64,000 nt of DNA from Miscanthus floridulus (lineage: Eukaryota > Streptophyta > Magnoliopsida > Poales > Poaceae): positions 79,985,922-80,049,921 of the forward strand of contig NC_089584.1 in the NCBI RefSeq assembly GCF_019320115.1, read 5' to 3'. Positions within the stretch are counted from its first letter, which is position 1, and each line of letters starts with the position of its first letter. The position numbers were made by a program, and so were the translations under genes. The notes under the pieces are model-generated. The model saw only the letters and a list, made by a program, of their open reading frames with translations. It had not been told where the DNA came from and did not search any database. Below, piece after piece: positions 10,405 through 22,975 of this stretch.

Positions 10405-10590
10405 GGGTGTTTGGCTCCAAAGTGACTACAATGTGAGACAGCCTGATTAAAAGGTGAGGTTTAGTCCCATTTGACAACATTTGAGTGACTAGTGGAATAA
10501 AGCCCATTTAGTTAAAGTGTTTAGGTAAAAAGTGACTAAATGAGACTAAATGAGATTAGATTTAGGAGGTGAAGAGTGAACCAAACACCC
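10405..10590. mobile_element. MITE with GGGTGTTTGG termini
   Basis: The left end GGGTGTTTGGCTCC and right end GTGAACCAAACACCC are inverted repeats of the GGGTGTTTGG type that ends many grass MITEs. The inside repeats TTTAGTC/GACTAAA blocks. No convincing target duplication was seen, so the boundaries could be a few bases off. Confidence 0.6.
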
Positions 10591-13279
10591 CCTCGACCAA
10601 AGGTTTCCGGCTTTCCGCGATCCACACACATACAGTGTATGTATCTGATATAATGGATCAGCCCAGATGGTCATCAGTTCACTACGAAAGCTACTTAATC
10701 TCTGCTACAGTGACGCCAGAGAGTACGATTAAATTTGAACCGGCACTCTTAACAATGAATGCTGGAATAAAAATGGCAAGACTTGATCTCTTCTCCGGCA
10801 AAAGGAGTATACATGCCATGCCAGTCATCAGCTTTCTGTCCACCACAATGTCGACACAGTCTTTCTCCTAACAAAAGGGGATTCAAATCAAATCCTTTCA
10901 GTCCTTCATTTGTGACATCTGCTCATCATGTTTAACATTATATAACCGCCAAATGGCACACAACGGAATAGTTAGAACTTAGTCCTAATGGTCCATTAAT
11001 CACGACTTCAATCAAGTAGGCAGTAATGTTTGAAGTTCAAGTTTTGACTTTTGAGTATGACTTTCTAGTTTCTAGCCAGTAAAAAGTAGTTAGCTACATT
11101 TAGTCTTTAGAAAATAAATATTCTTTGTAGAAATACCAGTTCATACAGTGCAAATACTTTGCATCACCTCCCCTAGTATGTTGATGGATTGGCTATTTGG
11201 CTGGACGGATACACACAAATTAATTTTTTCAGAAGAACACTGGAACAAATTCAGCTATATCTTACACTATGTGTTCCCCTCTTGCCAAAAAAAAAAAAAA
11301 AAAGCTTGCGGCCAGCAACGGCATTCTTGTAACATATAATTTCTTCTTCTTAATACAATGATACGCAATACTCTTACGTGTAGAAAAAGAAGAAGAAGTA
11401 AAATGATGAACTCGATTGTTCACTGATCGTAGCTGAGCTGTATACTTATCTGGTCAGTAAGGACTTGTTCCTATGAGTCGCATTCATGTGACTGAGATGA
11501 ACGGCTGCCATTTGTCCTGTTGGTAGTTTTCAACACGCATGCACTTACAGTTGCTACAATCTAACCTCTGATCTCAAATTCTCAAAGAGGTTTGTCACAT
11601 ACAGCACATATGAATCTGCAAACAAGTTGAACTCGTGCCATTGTGAAAGTCTTGTTTCATTGAATTGTTCCATTTTCAGATCATACAGAATTCAACATCA
11701 CCGTGCAATGTCAATTGCCATTTTACTCAGGCATCATGACCAGATTATTTTTTGAAACAATGCATCATGACCTGATACACATGCTCTTTCCTGTTTATGT
11801 GTGCCTTAAAAATATAGGCGCAAATCCTTCTGTGATTGCCTTTTTCATTTTATATAATCCTCCTTCCAATGAACTGCTTAAGCGTACGTGATAAACCTTT
11901 GAAGTAATTCCTTGCATGTGCATTCGACCGTTTCAGCAAGTAGTGTGATGATTTCACACCCAGATGAGCTAAATTCTTGACATCTGAATGGATCATGCCT
12001 TGACATTCCAGGGATAAGGATTTGAGTGATTCCACAGGATACTTGACCAAGTTGCAAAGGACTATATAAATTAAACTTGAATAATGTTTCACTTGTTGCT
12101 TTATAGTCGGGGAAAATTTCCTCTTCGGCATGTCCATGCCAGTATGCCACAAGATGATGCATCGAGCTTGAATTTTTGCAACTAGCAAAAGACAACCAAG
12201 TCTGGAGGTCCTAGACTGTCAGTTTTAAATATGAACATTGCACGATGAATCACACCATAGAGAATGTTGATCAATCTACGTACATGCATATATAATTATT
12301 TATGTGTATTATAAATGGAAATCAAGCCATATCTAACGCATAAATCTTATTTCCTGTGTCGTATGACCACCTAGAGAGACCATAAACATATTTTGTCTCC
12401 ACCTTGGCCTCTCTTCCATTTCACAAAATGTATCAAGTGACGAGTCGCCGCCCCTACGACCCATGAGCACGGCGTGCCCTGCGGCCCATGCTCCCATTTC
12501 CTGCCTTCCTATGCCGCCGCCGTTGCCGGAGACAAGCTCGCCGACGTTAGGGTAACGTGTTTTATAGGGGATTCCATGGCTGGCGGTCTTAGAAGGGGGA
12601 GGGGGCCTGGTGGCAACGACCGGCTCGGCGGTGCTGGTAGGTTGAAGACGGCGAGCGAGGCGGCGGGGGCACCACTGAGCGGACGACGGGAGACAATCGG
12701 TTAGGAGGAGCTTGCGACAGGGGTGAAGGTCGCATGTCGTCCTCCTTCGATTAATATTAGTGGAGGATGGGGTGGTGTGGCGGGGATGGGCGATGGGCGA
12801 GACGGCCAACAGTGGGACGCCGCTGGCCAATGTGGTAGGCGAGGAAGGTGGGAGTGGGGCGTGCAGGGCGGAGGAAGATGCGAGGTGGGAGCGGAGATGG
12901 CTAAGGAAGAAGAATATTTTGTGGTCACGCGGTCCCTTGGAGCGTGACTCGTCGCGCCCTAACGCGCTCCTTACCATTTCGTATCACAGTAAGTTGAGAG
13001 AAGAGTTGGAACATATTTCTGCACTACAAATCTCTTTTTTTCTTCCCTCCTACCAGCAGCAAAGTGGATTAAAAAGCCACTTGCTTCCAGATTAGCGGAT
13101 CTCTTCTTAGTTTTGATGTTGGGTCCTGCAACATCTACACTGCTCATTAAGAATCTAATGCACTTGAGCTCAGGCTCAGTGCTCAGTAGACTAAATAATG
13201 AAGCTCAGGTTTAGTGCTCAGTACCTTAATTTTTTGTGCTAAAATTATATTTCCGATGTGTATATATTGAAATAAGCGT
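10591..13279. other. Intergenic DNA with weak coding-like fragments
   Basis: No supported gene. Three things stand out. A 19-bp A-run near 11287 has CTTGC on both sides. A minus-strand 105-residue frame at 11878-12195 (MSFASCKNSSSMHHLVAYWHGH) has ordinary amino-acid composition but matches nothing I recognise. A GC-rich block at about 12430-12960 is open on the minus strand (12333-12977) with a Pro/Arg/Ser-rich translation typical of GC-rich noncoding DNA or a captured fragment. I would not call any of these a gene. Confidence 0.4.
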
Positions 13280-13644
13280 TTGGCAGATACCAAGCCATCT
13301 TTGCTGCTCCGTTGTTGGCCTCCAAGCAGGCCCTTCAAGCAGTATTCCGATGGTGCGGATCCTGTGGTCATGGAGCTATAGATTTCGCTGGGTTGGAGCA
13401 TGATGCTCTGTAGCCTACACGGTTCAGGGTCGGACGTTGTGTCGCAAGTTGATAATACTTTGATGATTGCTGTCGTGCTAGTAGGACAATGCTGTCGCCA
13501 AGTAGTTTATTTATAATCACAACTGCATGAGCTCTGGGTGTGTTTGGCCCGGTAATCAGGCGATTACCGTTCAAGCCTTGTAATGTTAAAACTCTACTTC
13601 TGTTTAATGAAAACCATGCCTCGGCACGGTCGCGGAAAAAAAAA
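13280..13644 (+). mobile_element. 5'-truncated LINE with 11-bp target duplication
   Basis: The 11-mer GAAATAAGCGT occurs at 13269-13279 and again at 13645-13655. The 365 bp between them end with the LINE-type 3' terminus ATGCCTCGGCACGGTCGCGG followed by an A tail. The insert holds only the last part of ORF2 and the 3' UTR. Duplication, truncation and A tail together identify a retrotransposed LINE copy from a family different from the one at 5221. Confidence 0.88.
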
Positions 13645-13655
13645 GAAATAAGCGT

Positions 13656-14010
13656 CCGAAACAACTTAGGACGGAGCTGCCCTAGGGGCGTGGTGGGGTG
13701 GCCGCCCCAGCTACCGGTGGCGTAGCCTCAGACCCTCAGACTCCCTCTTCTTCCCTATCTTCGGCTGCCGAGGTCGCGAGTTTCCGAGTAGAGCGCCATG
13801 GCGACGAACGAGCGTCGAGCGGCATTAGTCCATGGTTGGTGCCGGGACACTGGGCCTTTTTTGTTAGTTTAGTTTAGCCCAATTTGATTCCCCAATCGAG
13901 CGCATCCCGCATCTGGCCATGACTCCCTGTCTACATCGAGCTCATCTACCGTAATTCCGCGGCCCACCGCCGCTCTGCCAGGCCACCAACCACCGCCTAC
14001 CGCTGCACGC
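13656..14010. other. GC-rich intergenic DNA, no gene seen
   Basis: GC-rich sequence between the truncated LINE and the first LTR of the nest. No open frame with recognisable features. Confidence 0.4.
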
Positions 14011-14934
14011 TGAAAGGTCCTAAATGGCTAGGGGGGGGTGTGAATAGCCTATAAAAATATCTATAAATTTACTAGAGCAATTGATTAGTACACTAAACAA
14101 CGTAATATAATTTTGCTCTAGCTCTACAAAGGTTGCAAGCCACCTACCCAATAATTTTAGTTGCTATGATCACTAAACACACAAAAAACTATGTCACTAC
14201 TCTCTAAGCTAGTGTGCTCTCAAAGACTAACTAAAGAGCCACACTAACCAAACTAACGAGCTCTCACAACTAACTACACTAAAGAGCTTGACACTCGACA
14301 AGAAAGAAAAGAATGTAAATACAAGAGAGAGTAGGGTGATTATACCGCCGTGGCAAAAAGTGATGAACCAATCAATGTGAATACCAATCAAACACCGGGA
14401 GAATGCCAATCACAATAGACACAAAATTTTTCTCTTGAGGTTCATATGCTTGCTGGCACGCTAGTTCTCGTTGTGTCGATCAACACTTGGTGGTTCGGCG
14501 GCTAATTGGCACCACACCAAGCCTTCACTAGGCACCGTAAGAACCTACCACAAGTGAGGTAACTCAACAACACGAATAATCCACTAGAATTACCTTTCGG
14601 CTCTTCGTCGGGGAATATACAAGGCCCCTCACAATCATCGGAGATGGCCACGAACAATCACCAACTCGTGCCAATCCTCCTCCGTTGCTCCAAGCCGTCT
14701 AGGTGGCAGCAACCACCAAGAGTAACAAGAAATCGGCAACCATAACGATCCACAAGTGCCACTAGATGCAATCACTCAAGCAAATGCACTAGGAATCACT
14801 CCTAATCTCAGTATGATGATAAATCAATGATGAAGATGAGTGGAAGGTGTTTGCTTATGTTCATAAGGATGTAGCACTGATGAAAATATGGAAGAGAGTG
14901 AGCCAAAGCTGAGCTAAGTCTATTTATAGAGCCC
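14011..14934 (-). mobile_element. LTR I (partial), outermost layer of the nest
   Basis: Begins TGAAAGGTCCTAAATGG, followed by GGGTGTGAATAGCC, the same end as LTR H. It is cut at 14934 just after a minus-strand TATA box (CTATTTATAG, about 14920). The sequence after H (TCAAAG, from 40237) continues I for only a few bases before fragment J begins. By comparison with H and D the element points to the minus strand. Confidence 0.7.
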
Positions 14935-15669
14935 TGAAAGGTCCTAATGGGTAGAGGGGGTGAATAGCCTATAAAAATCTACAACAACACTAAGCCAAAA
15001 GGTTAGATAATTATAAGGCGAAGCAAATGTTGTGCTAGCCTACTAAAAATGCAAGCCACCTAACAATAATTCTAGTCAATTATGATCACTAAACACTCAA
15101 GGGCTATGTCGCTACTCTCTACACAAGTTGAGCTAGCTAGGAACTAATTACAACTAAGAAGCTAAGCTATACAACTAGCTACAACTACCACAAGCTCTAC
15201 ACAAGGTAAATACACAATGTAATGCAAGAGAGTGGTAGAGGAGATATACCGCCGTGGCAAGTGATCAATCAATGAATACCAAAGAATACCAAGAAGACAA
15301 ATGATGACACAATGATTTTTTCTTCGAGGTTCACTTTCTTGCCGGCAAGCTAGTCCCTGTTGTGGCGATTGACTCACTTGGAGGTTCACGCGCTAATAGA
15401 CATCATATGCCTAACCTGCAACCAGGTGCCGCACAACCAACACAAGATGAGGATTCACAAGCCACGCGCAATCCACTAGAGTTGCCTTTGGCGCTCCGTC
15501 GGGAAAGGCACAAGAACCCCTCACAATCACAACGATCAGAGCCAGAGACAATCATCTTTCTCCACTCAACGATCCACCAATCACTGGTCCGTCTACGTGT
15601 TGGCAAACACCAAGAGTAACAAGTTCTCCACCAGCCCAAATCACCCAACAAGTGCCACAAGATGCTAGA
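14935..15669 (-). mobile_element. LTR H, left part (solo LTR split by element G)
   Basis: Starts TGAAAGGTCC at 14935. The other part (39037-40231) ends AACTTTCA. The unit is flanked by AGCCC at 14930-14934 and 40232-40236, a perfect 5-bp duplication. Together the parts give about 1.93 kb with no internal region, so H is a solo LTR inserted in LTR I. It is split at a CTAGA site by element G. The TATA box (39185-39192) reads on the minus strand. Confidence 0.85.
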
Positions 15670-17243
15670 TGTTAGCGGTCTTTACCGATCAAATCCGATC
15701 GCCAATTAAGACACAAAACATGAGAAATAAGCAATCTTGATCACATATGCATTTACTACTAACCAAGTTCCACATGTATTTAGAGAACATTATTTTACAG
15801 GCCACAAACACAAATACATGGAATAATTCACTGAAAGACGCTTTCCGACGCTGATTTGCGCAAAGGAACAAGGGAGACGCCCATCAAATCAACTCAACTG
15901 GGGCAAAACCCCATGGAGCAGTGACCCATGTCTAGCCCAAGGCCTGCCACGCGAAGGCGGTGGCGAGGCGGCTTAGTTAGGGGCGGCCGACCCCTAGGGG
16001 CGGGCGATCCCCTACCGGCGCTGCTCAACCACCCCTCGCTCTAGCGGTGGCATGCCACCATGCTAAGGCGGTGCAGCCTGAAGTTCATGCCAAGAATAGA
16101 CGAAGCATCGCCTAGGCTCCTGTATAAATAGAGGGGTACCCCCCTCTCTGCAACACACAAACACCTTGAGCATCACCTCACACACCTCACTCTCTAGTAG
16201 TAGTAGCTTTACTTTTTAGTAGCTTTAGAGCAAGGCAAAACTACCTTGGAGAGCTTGGCTCCTTGGAAGAAGAGACCTTTGGGTATGAATAGAGATATGA
16301 GTTCTTACAAAGTTATGCTCTCATTTGATATTTATAGTCATACTTATGAACTAGAGTATAGTTATCGTATTATAATCTTGATATATGAACTAGTCTATAG
16401 TTTGTATGTCATGAAAGTAGCACACATGACTTTATGCTTAAACACTCATATAACTTATATAATCAGAATTATAGCAAAGTTGAGGTGGCGGTTCATCGCG
16501 CCGTTAGGTGTGCCCAAGTTCTTTACCTGTCGATAGGGGGATTTGGTTAGTTTCTGTATACGCAAGCGTGGTGCTTGGGTATGGAGATATAGGTGAATGC
16601 GTTGTCCCATTCCACGGTTGAGAGGTTGGCGGCAGGTGGCGACAACCTTGTCCGTCCCTTGTAATCCCCCATGTTCGACTGGGGTGTAGGAGTCTAAATT
16701 GTCATATGAGGTTGCTGGCAGACCAGTACTCGGTGGCCTCCCAACCTGCTTCACACTGAGCCCTAAAACTAATTATGTAACTTGTATGATCATTAACTAA
16801 TCTTTGTATGACTATACTAGACCAATGCCTACTCGACTTAGATTATTCTTTTATTCTTTCTTTTCTATTTTATCCTTTGAGGGATGCCAAGTGTGTGTCC
16901 ACTATCTTGAAATCACCATTTTTACCCCGGCTATAAACAATTGGTGTACTTGCAAGCATTATTATTCAAGTTCATATCCATACTAGCCTCTTAATCAAAT
17001 GCTTTCCTTTGGAAAAATATAAATAACGATACCCTAAATACTTCCGGGTGAAATGCTACAATGATAGCTCCGTGCGCTTGCGGATAAATATCTAAAATTA
17101 TTAAGGAACTATCAAGGCTATTACTTAGTGGCATTGCTAATCATTAGTGATGACGCTAAGAAATACCAACAAGCATTTCTGGCGCCGTTGCTGGGGATGG
17201 ATTCTATCTCCATACTTGGTGATTACGTTTAGAAATGCCAACA
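15670..17243 (+). repeat. 5' LTR of element G
   Basis: A 1.57-kb LTR. The TATA box TATAAATA at 16123-16130 is followed by GAGGGG and a CT/CA-rich start region. It matches the 3' LTR closely by eye; a 20-base segment after CTGTCGAT in the 3' LTR (about 38306) is missing here. The last 71 bp duplicate the preceding LTR/primer-site junction (see findings). Confidence 0.9.
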
Positions 17244-17251
17244 AGCATTTC

Positions 17252-17269
17252 TGATGCCGTTGCTAGGGA
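17252..17269 (+). promoter_or_regulatory. Primer-binding site of element G (tRNA-Asp type)
   Basis: TGATGCCGTTGCTAGGGA, a few bases after the LTR end, matches the Athila-type tRNA-Asp complement TGGCGCCGTTGCCGGGGA except at four positions, all C-to-T or G-to-A. A better copy, TGGCGCCGTTGCTGGGGA, lies 71 bp upstream inside the LTR (17180-17197). Confidence 0.75.
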
Positions 17270-17391
17270 CAGAATATTGATTAAAGAATCTAGTAGGACA
17301 TGTTCATGATAATATGCATGTAAGATAGCCATTGTTTATGCAGGCTAACTTTGCTTGTTTTCTCCTATTGTGGATGAAAACAGGATAGTGT

Positions 17392-18741
17392 ATGACCAGT
17401 TTTGACCTGCCGAACAACTACACTCAAAATCTGGAGGCACTCCTAAGGAAGAAACGGTCTCGTGCTGCTTCTTTTTCTGCTACTCCTTCGACAATCGAAC
17501 CAGTCACCCCTGCACCATCTGCTACTCCAATCATGGCCAAGACCCTCCGCGACTTCTCGACCCCCGTTGTTGCCAACATGCTCGTTGGGCTCGCTGTCAA
17601 CGTTGGGGATGGGAACTTCGAGCTCCGCACCGACCTCATCACGATGGTGCAGGCAAACCAATTCCATGATTTGCCAAGCGAGGACGCGAACGCGCATCTC
17701 CAACACTTTCTCGAGTTGTGTGACACGGTTGTCATCAAGGACTTCACACTTAAGAGCATCAGGCTCCGCTTGTTTCCCTTCTCCCTCTCAGGGAAGGCGA
17801 AGTAGTGGTTCTACAAGGAAAAGGAAGCTATCAAGACATGGGACAAATGTTCCACGACATTCCTCGCCAAGTTCTTTCCCATGGGCAAAACCAATGCCCT
17901 AAGGGGATGAATTTTGAACTTCCAGCAAAGCTCCATGGAAACCATTCCTGAGGAGTGGGAAAGGCTACAGGACTACATCAAGCATGCCCATGCCATGGGA
18001 TTGAAAACTAGTTAGTGCTCCAAATTTTTTATGATGGATTAATACTCATGTCTAGGGGCCACCTCGACGCTGCTGCTAGAGGCGCTTTCCTTTCCCTTAC
18101 GATTGATGGAGCCACGGGTCTCATCAATAAAATGGTGTCGAATCAAAGCTGGGGGAGGAAAGGAAAACACAAAAATGAATGCATACCGTGAAGGAGATGG
18201 ATATGCTTTCCGCAAAAATAGATTTATTGATGAAAAGACTGGAGGAATGGCCCAAGAGAAAGATGCCATGATGGGCACTGTCCAGGCCATGGACTCACAC
18301 ATGATGTGTGAGGTCTGTGGGAACGTTGGCCATTCGGGGAACGATTGTCCCAAAACCCACGAAGAAGCTACCTTCATCAACAACGGGTTTTGCCAACCAG
18401 GTAATAACGGGTGGAATAACCAATCTCACCCGCAAGGTAAATCGAACTACAACTCCAATTAAAATTCGAATCAACCTTCCTTCAAAGACTTGGTTTTAGG
18501 CCAAGTTAAAATTAATAAAAATATTACAAAGAAATTAATGTCAAACGACAAAATGCTCAAAAATATAAATTCTCAAATAGAAAGTTTATCCTTCGTAGTG
18601 AAGAATCAATTAAGTCTTAACAAAATGATAGAAACTCAAATTTCTCAAATAGCTGTCGCTATTCCTGGAAATCAATCGGGGAAAATCCCGAGGCAACCCA
18701 AGAATTCCCTCAAAAATGTTAATGCAACTGCAGATCAATGA
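17392..18741 (+). pseudogene. Athila-type Gag of element G, broken
   Basis: ATG 17392 opens MTSFDLPNNY. A retrotransposon Gag domain follows (VQANQFHDLPSEDANAHLQHF, then RLRLFPFSLSGKAK, then WFYKE, AFLAKFFP-like and EEWERLQ). A CCHC zinc knuckle, CEVCGNVGHSGNDC, lies near 18310. The C-terminal part has the coiled LGQVKINKNITKKLM-type tail and QISQIAVAIP of Athila-like Gag. Breaks: TAG after GKAK (17803, a Gln position), TGA after ALRG (a CGA-to-TGA change), further stops and a frameshift around 18010-18130, and TAA near 18460. Gag would form the particle and bind RNA through the knuckle. It ends before the F insertion. Confidence 0.88.
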
Positions 18742-19076
18742 AGGAGGAAAGGTCTTGTCCGACGGACCAAAAAGTCAAACCCTTGCCGAAGGTAAATCGG
18801 TAGTTATCTTTAAAATTAAAAAACATTCAAAATAAATAGTTTTAAGATTTATAAATTTGAATTTTATGACAAAATAAATCTTTGAAAAATCAAATAAAAA
18901 TAATTTTCTAAATAGGAATAATTCTTTATTACTAGCTATCATTTTTGCAATAATTATAAAAATTAAAAATTCAATAAAAATTTGTTGGAAAATAAAAATG
19001 AGCAAACCGTTGGGGATCTGGACAAGACCCTAATGGCTCCAAGTTTGAAATAGCTGTTGGGGGCTCTCTGCTAAAG
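18742..19076 (+). other. AT-rich internal spacer of element G
   Basis: Follows the gag frame and ends at the F insertion point. A-rich with TTTAAAATTAAAAAACATTC-like runs, similar in character to the spacer at 36020-36120. No reading frame. Confidence 0.6.
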
Positions 19077-20166
19077 TGTCGGATATCAGTATTAGGGTTA
19101 CCTGGAAGAAAGAAGCTGATGGCCATGAATGCTAACTCGCCCGGATGGTCAAGAGCGTATTTTGGTCTCGCCTGACTCCGAAGGTACGAGCTCCGTCTCG
19201 CCCGACCCCGAGGGTGTGGGCTCCGTGTCGTCTGACCCTGAGGGCGTGGGCTCCATCACGCCTGACCCCGAGGGAGCGGGCTCCGTCTCGCCAGACCCCT
19301 CGGGCGCAGGCTCCGTCATGTCTAACCCTAAGGACGCGGGCTCCGTCACGTCTGACCCCGAGGGCGCAGGCTCCATCTTGCCCGACCCCTTGGGCGCGAA
19401 CTTTGCCTCGCCAGACCCCTCGAAGGGTGATTCTGCCTCGCCCAATGGGGGTCCATATCACCTCCAACCACTATGGGTCTAAGAGTACAAACCCAGGGTC
19501 AAACTTCTAACACCAGAAAAGGAGTAGGCGTGTCTTGACATGACCCGTGGCCACGACGGGCCAAACCTGAGGACTCACGTCGCCAACAGTGTCGGGCGTG
19601 CCAGCGCTATGGTACCTAATCCCCGTATGACTTTTGATGGGGGTATCTGCTAACCATGCCGCCCGTCAAGATGGAATGGAGCGCCATGACTGGCTAATGA
19701 CGCTCATGTACAATGCTAGTGATGAATAGGGTCGCGATGTGGAGCCTTCCCCGTCATCATCTAAAGGACCGATGGGACCCGCATAAAGGAGATGAAGGGC
19801 GCCGCGACCCTAGAGGCCTTCTTCCTCATGGTTTCTCTCCTCTCCCTCTCTCTTTTTCTCGTGTAACCCATGCCTTCCCCTTCATCTATAAAAGGGGAAG
19901 CAGGACGCTCCACGAAGGGCAACAGTTGAATGAGCTCAACGAGACTTAACTCCGTTCGACCCTTTCAATAGAGACTTGGGACCTACTCCCTCTCTCACCC
20001 GTTTGTAACCCCTACTACAAACTAGTGTCGGTAACATGAGCGGCAATAGATTGGACGTAGGTATATTCTGCCTGAACTAGTATAAATTCTTGTGTCCTCC
20101 GAGCACACCATTCGGGCCAGACGCGTAAATCACAAATTTACTTGTCGGTGATTCGAAACACCGACA
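19077..20166 (+). repeat. 5' LTR of element F
   Basis: 1.09 kb, TG...CA. TATA box TATAAAAG at 19887-19894 followed by GGGGAAGCAGG. The first third is a GC-rich 27-bp minisatellite (listed separately). The sequence after the LTR (TTGGAGTGCTAGGTAGGGG) has the layout of the primer-site region of this gypsy group, but I cannot name the tRNA. Confidence 0.88.
19165..19440 (+). repeat. 27-bp minisatellite in the F 5' LTR
   Basis: About ten imperfect copies of a 27-bp GC-rich unit around GACCCCGAGGGCGCGGGCTC. Because 27 is a multiple of three, the array stays open and would read as a nonapeptide repeat SPDPEGAGSV from 19129 to 19482. A matching array is in the 3' LTR at about 33060-33430. There is no sign that it is translated. 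Confidence 0.85.
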
Positions 20167-20261
20167 ATTGGAGTGCTAGGTAGGGGCCTTTTGCGCATCT
20201 CATCATCCACAATAGGCCATGGATGGCTAGCCACGGCGTCAGCTAGGTCCTAGGTGCGCAC

Positions 20262-22970
20262 GTGCGCTTCGGGAGCCTAGATTTCTTCGTCACCATGGAG
20301 GGAGAGCTGGCGTGGGCTCCTGCCCCTACCCATCTTCTTCGCTCCACCAGCCTTGATGCAACCATCGAGGCCCTCGAAGAGATGCAGCTACATGCCCTAG
20401 AGGCCTATGCCCCTAGGAGCAACCAGCTCCTTGGCTTCAATTATGGGAGGCTGGAGTGCCAGGTCGATGACTTCCTACGACCTCGACCGTCTCGGGAGGA
20501 CCTATGCTTCCTCACCTTCTCGTTCGCAACCATCATGACGTAGCTTGCTGGAGGGGGACCGCTCTCCCTAGAATACCTCACCCAGAGTGCTCCAACAACA
20601 TTCCTGCTTGGTCTGTGGAATGTCACAAGGACCATTGGTCACCTCACGGCACAGTGCATGCACCCATCCCCCACAGATGATGAATTTGTGGGTATGACGG
20701 ACTACATCATGGAATCCTTCCATGACCTTCTCATGGGAGATTTAGAGATGATCTTCGACTCTAACTCCAGCAGGGGAAGCCATCATCCCTCGCAAGAATG
20801 CTTCATGGTAGGCACCCCTAAGGGAGATGTAGGGGCCCACCTCACCTTTGGGTGGAGCAGCTAAGGGCACGGCATAAGGAGATCGAGGATGCACGACTCT
20901 AGCTAGAGCAGGAGCATGTGGAGCTCGAGCATGAGATTGAACACCGCGGAGATGATGGCCATGCATGCACCATCGCCTGCGATGTAAACCAGAGGATCAT
21001 CAAGGATGATGGAGGCCTCCCACACTTTGCCCGAGCAAGCCAGAACATAGCTGCCATGGTGGCCTTGCTCCAAGGGCTCTCGAAGCCCATGACACCCAAA
21101 GACCATTGGGCCCATCGTGAGATCCGCACGCTACTCGAGCGCACAGCGGTGCAGTAGGTGAAAAGCTCGCTGTCTCGACGATGCAAGCTCGATGCCAGTC
21201 AACGCGTGTCTTCGGGACGACATGGCTAGGACATATCCATCCACCAGGCACCACACTACGGCAGGGGGCTTGCCATGGTTTCGGTGCATAAGCGTCTAGG
21301 CCCCAACCATGATGCACGTAACACCCTGGATGCCTATAGGCACAGACAGGGGGATAAGAGAGAGGAGGCCAACCATGGCTACCACCCTCAACCCAGCGGA
21401 AGCTACAACAATGGCGAGGACTAGAGCCTGTGCCCTGATCTGCTGAGGGCCTAGGCTTTCGGCCGGCACATCCTCAATGTGGCTTTCCCGCCATGGTATC
21501 GACGCCGACCAACATCCTGAAATACTCTGGGGAAATGAACCCTGGCCTATGGCTCGAGGATTACCGGCTTTGTTGTCAAGTCGATGGTGCAGATAGTGAT
21601 TACTTCATTATGCACAACCTCCCCTTGTTCCTGGCTGATTCAGCACGAACATGGCTGGAGCACCTTCTGCCCAACTGGATTCAAAGCTGGGCAGACCTGA
21701 AGGAGATCTTTGTGGGAAATTTCCAGGTCACCTACACGCACCCTAGGAACCCCTGGGATCTGAAGAATTGCCGATAGAAGTCCAGGGAAACTCTCTGCGA
21801 GTACATTCGATGCTTCTCCAGGCAATGCAATAGGTTGCCCGATGTCATCGATGCCGACGTCATCGGAGCCTTCCTGTCCAGGACCACCTATGAGTCCCTG
21901 GTCCACAAGCTAGGATGCAAGGGCTCTTGGATGACCAAGGAGCTCCTTGACATCGTGACCAACCACGCCTTAGGCGAGGAGGTGGTTGGAGTGATTTTCG
22001 ACTACCCCAAGGGCAAAGCGAAGCGGGACAAGGACGCCGGCGAGGGTGCCTCCAACCACCCAAACAAGAAGAAGAATAAGCAATGACATGGGGGCTCGCT
22101 CATGGCCACTACCGAGTGGAAAGGTAGATAGGCGCCCACCGAGGGTGCTCCCGACCACTTCGAGAAGCTACTCGAGGGGCCGTGCCCGAACCATGCCTTC
22201 CCCATCAAGCACCTGTACAAGGACTGTTCCCTCATGAAGCGTTTCCTATCCGGCAACTCCAGAAAGGGGGACTAGAGGAAGAAGCCTAAGCTAGCGGTGG
22301 ACGTTGCCAAAGGTAAGGATGGTGGCTTTCCGACACCAGATGGCTACCTCATGATCTTTGGTGGGGCGGTGGCTTATGACTCCAAGCACCGCCGAAAGCT
22401 CACGCGTCGCGAGGTCTACACGGCCGAGCCTGCCACACCATCTTTCCTTCGATGGTTAGAGTCTGCCATCACCTTTGAGTGATCCGACCACCTAGAGAGC
22501 GTCCCGCGGCTAGGAAGGTACCCACTCAAGGTCAACCTGATCATCGACACGAAGCGGCTCACCAAGGTGCGGATGGATAGAGACAGCAGCCTCAACATCA
22601 TGGAGGCAGCAGCTCACCTGCCCGTCACCTTCGGGGATCCAACCAACTATAGGACGAAGACCCTCACCTTCGAGGTGGTCGGGTTCCACGGAACCTACCA
22701 CGCCATCCTAGGACGACCTGCTACATGAAGTTCATGGCCGTCCCCAACTATCACTTACCTGAAGCTCAAGATGCTAGGCCCATGTGGGGTCATCACCATT
22801 GGCAGCTCCTTCCAGCGCACTTACGAGTGCAAGTTGAGTGCTGTGAGCATGCCTCGGCGATTACCACCTTCGAGGAGCTCGCGGTCATCAAGGAGGGGAC
22901 CGTCGAGGAAGCACCCGACTCCAAGCGGTTGGCCAGACTTTTTGAGCCATAGAGGGCATCAAGGAGGTCC
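20262..22970 (+). pseudogene. Element F gag and protease region, broken
   Basis: The N-terminal Gag part is spread over several frames (20295-21490). The core Gag domain is clear from 21500 (ILKYSGEMNPGLWLEDYR, then WLEHLLPNWIQSWADLKEIF, then ETLCEYIRCFSRQCNRLPDV). A His/Cys segment (PCPNHAFPIKHLYKDC) follows near 22180. The protease-like part (22540-22730) has RMDRDSSLNIM, where the active-site DGGSS/DSGAS type is degenerate, and LTFEVVGFHGTYHAILGRP. About 35 residues expected between these two motifs appear to be missing. Premature stops occur at 21775, 22084, 22480 and elsewhere. The frame ends at the TCATA target of solo LTR A. Confidence 0.8.
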
Positions 22971-22975
22971 TCATA

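Noticed and set aside
12333..12977. Minus-strand 214-codon GC-rich frame
   Set aside because: Pro/Ser/Arg-rich translation, no conserved motif, overlapping open frames on both strands as expected from base composition. Mentioned only as a weak fragment.
19129..19482. Secreted repeat protein SPDPEGAGSV
   Set aside because: The array is inside an LTR, is repeated in the other LTR with changes and has no signal peptide; frame openness follows from a 27-bp unit.
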